Positions 55,530 to 64,000 of a stretch of 64,000 nucleotides of DNA are shown here, in pieces (position 1 is the stretch's first letter; every line of letters starts with the position of its first letter). Made by a program: the position numbers and the translations under genes. The DNA lies in assembly GCA_030549335.1 (NCBI GenBank), contig CM060187.1, forward strand, positions 6,076,001-6,140,000. The letters run 5' to 3'. The DNA is from Pontederia crassipes (taxonomy: Eukaryota > Streptophyta > Magnoliopsida > Commelinales > Pontederiaceae). Below the pieces are notes generated by a model that was not told the origin of the DNA, did no database searches, and worked only from the letters and a program-made list of their open reading frames with translations.

Positions 55530-58500
55530 CGAAGTATAAGAAAGGGCTTCGATGGCGCCTGCGACGGAGTTCACGGTGCGGTGTGCAAAACTCGTCGAGT
55601 TCACTTTAAACAAGACAGATTGAGGAGGACCCCGCCGCACTGGATGTTATTTAGATTAATTAATTAATTAATGATTTGTTAAACTTTAAACTAAAATTAC
55701 TAAATTATATATATATGATTTAAACTAAAATAACTAAAAAATTAAACTAAAATTAATTAATATGCAGCAACATAGTCGCATAGATTTGCATTTAAATTTG
55801 GTTATTTGGAACATTTCTTTTTATTATATGATAAGTTAGCCACCAATGTCTAACATATCTTTATCCTATACTTCTAAGCAATGGCGGATCTACCACCCTT
55901 GAGGGAGTGCATTTTTTTATAAAATATTAACATGTAAACTATTATATTTGAAATATAAATTTAACTTAAAAAAGGTTTGAATTTTGTATGCAATAAACAT
56001 ATTGTCAACATCAGTAAATGAATCTGAATCAATATAAAATATTATATTATATTATACAATAAAGTTAGTAACAAATAAGAATGCACAGTAATTTTACTAT
56101 AAAATAATAATAATAATAATATGATGTCAATATGATTTTATTTGTTAAAAGTAATTTAATTTATAATTATGGTTATAGTTGTTACAATAAAAGGATAACT
56201 TAAAAGAGATTATGTATACAAAAATAATCTAATAGAAATAGTCCATTGGTAATATATTTAGTTTATATTAATTATTACTCGAGTTAATACCTATAAAATA
56301 AAATCTTAAATTTTAATGGGTCAATTGACCCATTAATTCACCTGTAGGTCGCCCATGCTTCTAAGTTCTAAGACTATGAATCAGTTAAACAAATATTGAG
56401 CACAATATTCATAATTATTGTGGCGTCACAAGATTCGGTAAAAGGACAATGTAACTTATTATTAAATAAGAATTTAATGAATTAAAATACTAAAAAGAGA
56501 ATTTGGGAAGTATCAAATGTATGTTTACATAAGATAAAGAAAAAGCAAAGAAAAGATAAATCTTATTGGGATTAGGTTAGAATTAGCCATTTCAATTTGA
56601 GTTGGAATTCAAATATAAGATTAATGGATAGACTGTCGACAGTCGATGCAACTTTGTCGTACACACAAAAATTAGACACATAGTTCATAGTTGATTTTTT
56701 TTAACCAAATGTGTAATAGGATCTTTATATCCATATAGACTCCTGAACCCTATATACTGAGAATAGTTTCACATAATTGTGCATTTAATTGCATAGAATA
56801 TAGCATCAAGAATAGTGTCAAAAATGTGATTCTTTGAAGAATTGCACAACCGTGACTGGGTTCCGAGTTTCCTTGAATCTAGGTAGAATATGGAATAGTC
56901 CAAACTAGACCCGATTCTATTGTGCATAGTCTGGGTTTCGATAACCCGAGTCTAGAGATGTTGGGGCACGTGTAAGATTCGATTTGGATTCGATCGATTG
57001 AAATTTTGAGTTGGAATCAGCGGCAATCGAACCCAAGTTCCTATTATACCTTGACCCAAGTTTTGTCACCTGAAAAGTAAACGGGTGACACGAAGAACAT
57101 TGTTTGGGCTTCCCTCAATGCGAGTCAATTTCCAAGAGTGGAAAATGGATTTTTACATATTTAATCATAGTTAACTATGATATTTATTCTTGATTATATT
57201 ATCATTAGATTTAACCTTGATGGTTGAATTATTATTATGATAACTATTAAAAATTATTAATGGATTAATTGAATCAAAATTGATGAGAATTGATCATTGA
57301 TAATGGGTCTATTGCTTAATTGATAATTGTGACCCTTGACTTATATGACATAACAAACTATATGTTCTCGTGATTATATTTCAAATTAAGAAAAACACAA
57401 AGATAGACTCCATAGGCAAATAAGATAGAAATCGAAAGTTGTGAGTCTATCTATTTATTGACACAGCAGCCTTTAGTGAAAATTTTGGATGTCTTTTTGT
57501 ATTATCACTCATCCACAAACCATACAATGAATAATTGAATTATTAATTATTTCATCTCGAGTTGAGACCATCGTGGTATTGTTGTTGCATAAAAGTAGCA
57601 TATTTCCTTAACAAATAATTTCATTCGAAAGGATTGGTGGATAGCTCCAAAAATTTATTTTTTATGCCCGATGAATAATTATTAAATAAGGTCTTCATTG
57701 TCCTATGACCAAATGATTGATTAGAAACTATTGATAATTTAATTTGATGGAATATTGATTATCAATAATTGATTGTATGAATGATTGATATGCTTGATCA
57801 ACCATTTAAAAGTATGGTTAATAACATAAAGAAAAAAAAGAAAAGATAAATTCTATTTGGCAGTATGATTTGTGATTATATTAGAGTTAATAATTTCAAT
57901 TTGAAATCAAAAAATTAGTTTAATGGATAAAGGACTCTCAATGATAATAGAATTGAGAGTTTTAAGATTTTAAAAATATTTCGGCCAATGAAATAATATT
58001 ATTTATTATGTTAATTAAATATTAATTGATAAATTCGATTATTTTTCCAAAGAATAGAGAAAAAGAAGAAACAAGAGGATAAAATCAAAGTATAGTTTGA
58101 TTTAGATAAGTTATTAATTGAAAAATAATAGATAAAGATACAATTTGAGTGAGATTGAGATTCAGATAAGAAAAAATCATAATAAATTAGTTAGCGGCTA
58201 TTATGAGAGATTACTTAAGTAAAAAAAAGGTGAAGTTTAGTTCAAATTATGTAGAGACTTAATTAGAATAAAACTCTCTAAAAATCTATAAGTAAGTTCA
58301 AGAGTGTTGAGTTTCCCCTCACACACAAGAGCATTATTTATGCACAAATTTCTCTTCGTTGGCATGCAAATAGAGGCATCTTAGCATATTCCCAACAACC
58401 CAATTCAAAGTCCTGACCCCAAAGAGTCCCAAGGTTTGCATAAATTGTAATAACCCAAAATTTTGAATCAAAGGTATTTGGGTCTTTTAATCAAAAGCCT

Positions 58501-59630
58501 AATGTAAATCCTATATAAATGACCAATAACCCTATTAATTTCCCAAAAATCTAGTTGTCAACTCATTTTCTCTCTTTTTCTTCTCCACTAAGAAAAGACT
58601 AAACTTAGGAGATCTAGAGCCCTATTTTTTACGGTGGCTATGTTATAAGACCAAGAAAGAGAAGATCAAAATTTTTAGGAAGAGGACAAGAAAACCTAGA
58701 GGCTTTTAGATGATGATGAAGAAGGACAAAATGATTACGAAAAGAGAGATTTCAGATATAAAATCCAAAGGTATGTAAAGAAATCCAAACCGATCTCTCC
58801 ACTCTCAATGATATTTTTTATTGTATTGAGAGTTTCAAGAGCAACTTGTTCTTGATAGGGATTTTGATTGAAGGTTGCATGATTTATGTTGCATAATTTG
58901 TAAAATTTGTGACTGTTTTGTAATAATTATTAGGGTAGGTTTTACTTATAAAAAAATTACAAATAATATATGAATGGAAAGTCGTTGAAGTTTAGTTTCA
59001 GAGAAATTTGTTTCATCCAATTTTTTTATGTAGAAAAATTGTTATGATCCAAACATCGGACTACTGTCATGCTGTCTCGGGTAACAACGAGATGAAATTT
59101 TAAAAAGTATAATAAATTGGAAATACTGAATTAGGGTTTGAAATTTATTTACAAGTTAAAGGTTAGTGTTGTCTTTCTGTGAAAATTGTAATTATTTGAA
59201 AAGAACAAGTATAAATTAAGTTATTAATATTTTAGTGTCTGCTGCCATAATACTATGCTGAGAATAGATTCTGATAGTTGTATGAATTTATGGGGAAAAC
59301 CCTAAATCTTGACGAATGGAGAATGCTTTAATATGTTCTATGATTTTCTATGCTTAGAGATCATATCGGCAATCTTTATGATGTTTTAAATTGTTGTTAC
59401 TGATATTTTGATCTCAAAAATCGAGATTTTCGAATTGAAAATCGGAATTCTAGGACGTCGGCACAGCCATGCCATCATTAGAAATGGCAATGGCTGAGCG
59501 CATAAATTAGAGGTGATTAGAAGGCTCTCGATCACGCCCGTGACAAGGCCAAGCACGGCCATGTCCCGCTTGGTCACGATCGTGAGCGAGAGCGATGCTG
59601 AAATTTGGCTCTAGGAATGGCTGAAGTTGA
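55530..59630. other. Fes1/Sil1 upstream flank and AT-rich intergenic DNA
   Basis: 55530..55640 is the GC-rich 5' leader of the Fes1/Sil1 gene. Farther out is AT-rich DNA. Possible LTR starts (TGTAATAACCCAAAATTTTG at about 58446, with CTATATAAATGACC about 60 bases later) were seen, but no matching second LTR, so no element is called. 59440..59630 carries CACGGCCATG and CACGCCCGTGA palindromes that lead into the array at 59631. Confidence 0.4.
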
Positions 59631-59746
59631 GCACGGCCATGACAAAACTGGGCACGGCCGTGACAAGAATAGGCGCAGCCATGACAAGAGTAGGCACGAC
59701 CGTGACGGAGATGGGCACGACCATGACATTGTTGGGCATGGCTGTA
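59631..59746. repeat. 21-bp tandem array, 5.5 units
   Basis: Units start at 59631, 59652, 59673, 59694, 59715 and 59736, each close to GCACGRCCRTGACAAGARTRG. Because 21 is a multiple of three, the + strand gives a repeated heptapeptide (MTKLGTA, VTRIGAA, MTRVGTT, VTEMGTT, MTLLGMA), but nothing suggests that it is translated. Arrays with CACGGCCGTG palindromes are common in LTRs of Athila/Tat-like elements, which is a guess for the origin here. Confidence 0.85.
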
Positions 59747-61429
59747 TTAACGACCTACATAATGATGGTTGTTAAACATAACATTAGGGACCTGAAACTT
59801 GGCCCCTAAAATTGTACTTAGTGATCACCAATATTATGGTCGTTAATAGTTTCAACAAACCCTTATTCCGCTCGGTCAACATTAGCTTATTTTCAATTGT
59901 TAGTGATGTATAACGGCCGTAAATAATGATTATCAACTATATATCCATTCGTTAAAGGTTGCTTTTCTTGTAGTGAATGGTTCATATTTATTGTAGTATC
60001 ATACAACATCAACGGGTGTAGCATAAGCATTTTGACCGTTGAATAAACATAACATAATTTCTTACTAAGAAAATTGGGCATTGATTGTGTTACACATTGG
60101 CCAGAACATTTGGGTATTTAATTTATTATTTTTTCTTCAGTTCAAACATCAAATAATCAAATATTATAACCAACCTTGGTTGGCGCATCTAATTAGGGAG
60201 TTGCATCCCAAGTGGTTCGATGAGTGCTAGTAGCCCCGAGATCTATTCTTGGAGACATCACATTAGTCAGGAAAGTATCATTCCACTCACTCACTTCACC
60301 TTCGGATTAGTTAAGTGATAGTAGCTATGGATATCAAATGCCTCTTATGACCCAAGCTGGTACCCAAAAGAATAATAAAATATTATTAGTTGAACATAAA
60401 ACAATTTCACTCAAAAAAGATTAGTTTTTTTTTGTATCTTAATAATTGAACTCAACACATTTATCAAGTCATCAGCCCATTTTTATTTACCATATAATTT
60501 TAAAACCAATCAATTTTTTCATTCTAATTTGACATTAGTAATTTATAATTCTTTTTTAAAAACATTTTTTTTATAATTGGATAATGCATTTTTGAATCCT
60601 GAACTCTGTGACCTATATGGAAAAGTGATTGAAATTGTGAAAATCATTATTTAAAATTCAATTGAAATTGTGGAAATAATTGTGACAACAACAAAGATTT
60701 AGATAAATAAACGATTATATTACACAAATATATTACCTTATGAAATAAAAATAAGTTTATATTTCCTGGGTACTATGTATACGTGAATCACCACACTCTT
60801 CTGGTCTCTGTGCAACCTCCTCTTGTACCGCGTCCAAAATTCATCCTCGTGACGTGATAATTGAACTCATTTTGAGATGAAATTACATATAATTTCTTCT
60901 TCTTACACTTGTACAGTCAACAAAACATAAACTTTCTTAAATAGTGCATAGAAGCAAATTAATTTTCTAGTTTTACTTGTCTTTCGTAACCTAACTAACT
61001 TTCAAACAATCATTATATCAAAATATCACTATAGATTCTGATGTAGATCCCTTGTTTGATTTATCATCATTATGAACATGTTGTCATATAGGCATTTCTC
61101 CTTGCTTAGTAGGTTCAATTACTTGAGGAATTCAAATACAAAAGAATACAATTTTTATGAGCAATGATACCGAGTACATAAGATTTTACATCTTAATAGA
61201 AATAATAAGATTTCATCATATTACAATTATCATTTAACATGTGGCAATTAATCAAATAATCATATAACAAATGATTAATTATGTCAAATAACAAATATCT
61301 TTATCAAGTGCGATAATTGAGTATTTATGCATTAATATTGATATAATTATCAACTTATTAAAGTTATACTTCTGCTTATTTGATTACATATGTTGAAGAT
61401 TTCAGAGTTTACACTATTTCTTTACATAT
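59747..61429. other. AT-rich intergenic DNA, no gene seen
   Basis: No coding region, RNA gene or repeat boundary recognised. Confidence 0.45.
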
Positions 61430-62637
61430 TTCAGGAACTTCCGAATATCGACAGAAAGGCTTAAAAGCACCAGAAAATGGGAACAATACGGCCAGCCCGT
61501 ATTGTTATCAGGATCAACCGTATTGGACATCGCTAGGACGTATCACACTCGCACTAGAAAATACGGTCCAACCGTATTGAAGGACAACAGACCGTATCAA
61601 GCAGACGACGATCGTATTACACTCGCATTAGAAAATACGACCTACTCATATTGGAGACGTCGCGCCCGTATTGGAGTGACCCAAACCATATCGTCTTGAA
61701 GAAGATACGATCAGACCGTAGCGCCTTTAACCAGGCCGTACGACTGTATTGGGCTCATTTCGGAGGTATTTTGAGCCATTTTGTAACCCTAATTTGGGGA
61801 GACTATAAAAAGGATTTTGAGGGATGAAAATAGGGGCCCAGACCTTATTTTGGAGGAGATCAAGACGGCTGAGACGAACTCTTATTTTTCTTTGCATCTT
61901 TGTACTTTTCTTAGACTTAATCTCACTATCTTTTTATGAACTCTTACGTTCCGATGATGATTTCTTTCTATATGTATGGCTAAACTTCGTTTTCTCAGAT
62001 TTGATGAGACCTAGGGTTGATCTTTAGGGAATATTTTTATTAGATCTGATGTGTTCTTTGTCTTTCATGTGCTTGAGAAATGCTTATATTAGATTGACCA
62101 CATAATTAAGCAACCTAAGATCTTCTTGATTACGAAAGTATTTCATCAAGATTAGTTCAAATGAATGACATGAAACGTATTGTTTATTAGAAATAAGGAT
62201 AATAATTTTACTTATGAATCTTGGCTTATAATGTAATTAAAATAATTTAAATGATCACGAAAGTATGCATTTATTATTTTAATTAGAATTGTGTTTGCCT
62301 GAAAAGGAGATGTATGACTTTTGAAGATTGAGGAGAGAACAATAATGATTTTATTATCTCTAAATTCCTTATGATCAATACCTTAGGTGGATTCAAAATC
62401 CGAGAACTTTTATTCTCATTTGTTTCTCATAATCAATTCTCGTTCTTTCTCGTCATTTTCTGCAATCATTTCGGTATTTCACTTTTATTTAGTTTTTATT
62501 ATTATTTTACTTCTTTCTGACTGTTTAGATATCATTTAGAATCATATAATTCTAATACGTGAACTCTTCTCTATGGGATGATATTTTATATACTACGACA
62601 TTGACTCCGTATACTTGCGGGAGATTTGCCAAGTTTT
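61430..62637 (+). mobile_element. Probable 5' LTR and leader of the Ty3/gypsy element
   Basis: It lies directly before the primer-binding site at 62638. Features: CCGTATTG phrases repeated from 61470 to 61760; a duplicated CGTATYACACTCGCAYTAGA block at about 61539 and 61613; and a TATA-like ACTATAAAAAGG at 61802, preceded by GTAACCCTAATTTGGGG. The 5' limit is not known and no target duplication can be seen because the 3' LTR is outside the window. Confidence 0.5.
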
Positions 62638-62656
62638 TGGCACCATTGCCAGGGAA
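62638..62656 (+). promoter_or_regulatory. Primer-binding site, tRNA-Asp type, CpG-decayed
   Basis: TGGCACCATTGCCAGGGAA corresponds to the complement of the plant tRNA-Asp 3' end, which in related elements reads TGGCGCCGTTGCCGGGGA. All three differences are CG to CA. This type of site is used by Athila/Tat-lineage gypsy elements. Confidence 0.8.
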
Positions 62657-62721
62657 GAGCATCAATATTAGAATTTTGATTTTATTTGTTAATCTAAACA
62701 AAAAAAAATTTCTTTTTGTGT

Positions 62722-63981
62722 ATGCTTAGCAGAAATAGGGCACTTGAACCATATATTCCTGAAATTGAAAGACAGCGCCGAGCAAATCGAAGATCAAGAA
62801 GAGAACAACAAATGGCCAATAATAAAAACAAAGGACCGAACATGGAAGAAGGCCAGCAACAACAGCAACATGTGGAGGAAGTTGAACTTCCAATGAGAGA
62901 CTTAGCCAGAAGGTCCTACCGAGGCACTACGCCGAGTATAGTGGGGCCAAGAATAGTAGCCAACAATTTTGAATTGAAGTCTGGTCTCATTCAAATGGTG
63001 CAATTGAATCAGTTTAGAGAGGAACACAATGAAGACTCTCTATCTCATATCAACCGTTTCCCGCAAATGTGGCCACTATCAAAATGAATGACGTTGAAGA
63101 AGATGCCATCAAGATGAAGTTTTTTCCGTTCTCTCTTAGGGATGAAGCACAAGATTGGTTGGACTCGCAACCTCCTATAGAATTTAATATATGGGATGAG
63201 TTATTTCAAGCTTTTATGAAGAGATTCTTTCCTCCTGGCAAGTTCATTAAGTTGAGGAATGAAATCACTTGCTTCAAACAAAAAGAAAATGAATCTCTTG
63301 GCAGTGCATTGAAGAGATTCAAGAAGTTACAAAGACAATGTCCACACCATGAAGTACCTGCTTGGCTCCTAATAGAGACCTTCCACAATGGCCTCTCTCT
63401 CAATCTGAAATTTAATGTTGATTCAGCAACGGCAGGTGGATCCATTATGAATCTTCCATACTCCTAAGCTTGCAATCTATTAGATCAGCTAGCCATGAAT
63501 GATGAAGATTATGAAGAGGGATCGTCTAGGGCGGCTTCTGTGAGGAAAAATGATAATTATAAAGAACTGAATGCCAATGTGGATTCCTTAGTGCAATTGA
63601 TGGCTAACATGAATCAAGCTCAAGCAAATCAAGTTTCTACGTCACACACAATATGTGACAAATGTGAAGGACCTCATAATAGTTTGGAATGTATACTACT
63701 AAAACAAGCAAGCTACATGGCAAATCAAAACAAAGGGAACAATCCGTATGCCACTACATTTAATCCGGGATGGAGGAATCATCCCAATTTCTCTTGAGGA
63801 AATCAAACCGAGCCATCTTAGCAAGCAAGGCCACCACTTCCAAGCATTCCTCCTCTGCCACACTTTCAGACTCCATACCAGCCACCATATCAACAACCAT
63901 CAACACAACCTCAGGTGGAAAAGAAACAATCTTGGGAGCTTGCGATCGAAAAACTAGTGAATGCAACAAATGTCAAATTTG
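62722..63981 (+). pseudogene. Ty3/gypsy (Athila/Tat-like) gag relic, continues past 64000
   Basis: The frame starting MLSRNRALEPYIPEIERQRR leads to FELKSGLIQMVQLNQF. A frameshift near 63065 follows, then the retrotransposon gag domain TIKMNDVEEDAIKMKFFPFS, LRDEAQDWLDSQPP and AFMKRFFPPGKFIKLRNEIT. After a stop at 63465 the same frame resumes with ACNLLDQLAMNDEDYEEG, a CDKCEGPHNSLEC knuckle and NPGWRNHPNFS; TGA then replaces the expected Trp. A further TAG near 63825 and a proline-rich tail follow. Motif order matches Athila-type gag. At least one frameshift and three stops make it non-functional. Protease, RT and integrase would lie to the right of the window. Confidence 0.88.
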
Positions 63982-64000
63982 AAAAGATTGAGAAAGGGAT

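Noticed and set aside
55052-55609. 185-residue + strand frame rich in Arg/Pro
   Set aside because: Antisense shadow of Fes1/Sil1 exon 1, whose - strand product has a signal peptide and family motifs.
58446-59400. Possible LTR starting TGTAATAACCC with a TATA-like box
   Set aside because: No second LTR, primer-binding site or coding remnant was found next to it.
1-64000. CRISPR arrays, operons, bacterial or phage systems
   Set aside because: Introns, plant gene families and plant retroelements show that this is eukaryotic nuclear DNA; no such arrays or operons were seen.

Overview
The window is plant nuclear DNA: AT-rich, packed with degenerate transposable elements, with three host protein genes that I can support. 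A monocot is the likeliest source, by inference. The first exons of the genes are GC-rich while later exons are AT-rich, which is a monocot habit, and a SMART-type miniature LTR element is present, a group described mainly from grasses. No species can be named from the sequence alone.

Host genes: (1) an F-box/six-kelch-repeat protein of the At1g51550 type on the + strand, two exons, 9558..12232, 481 residues. (2) A small mitochondrial ATP-synthase subunit f-like protein (At4g30010 type) on the - strand, 18126..18404. (3) A - strand gene for an ER-targeted Fes1/Sil1-type Hsp70 (BiP) nucleotide exchange factor, assembled here from eight exons spread over 30.5 kb (55529 down to 25015). Every junction is GT..AG and the phases agree throughout, giving a 415-residue protein. 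The longest single open frames in its span belong to transposons, so the gene is easily missed.

Layout: 1..9557 is intergenic, with a short tandem repeat, a SINE and a Mutator-like element with long terminal inverted repeats. 12233..18125 holds a 3' fragment of an RTE LINE and a hAT element. 18405..25014 is very AT-rich, with tandem duplications and a decayed fragment of plastid 23S rRNA. 25015..55529 is the Fes1/Sil1 gene. Its introns of 13.4, 7.8 and 5.3 kb hold nested L1 LINEs, hAT elements, a PIF/Harbinger MITE, SINEs, a 299-bp SMART, a TRIM-like element and a Ty1/copia remnant. 55530..64000 is intergenic and ends in the 5' part of an Athila/Tat-like Ty3/gypsy element that runs off the window.

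Most informative repeat observations: a hAT family with CAATGTTGTCAAA termini and 8-bp target duplications, with two related 1.0-1.2 kb copies carrying GA-rich and CNG-triplet tracts plus a third longer member; a triple-nested insertion at 31980..38760; a SINE that shares its (TTG)n tail with the RTE LINE found in the same window; and a covarying hairpin at the 3' end of the L1 family. No CRISPR array, tRNA gene or intact transposon gene was found.
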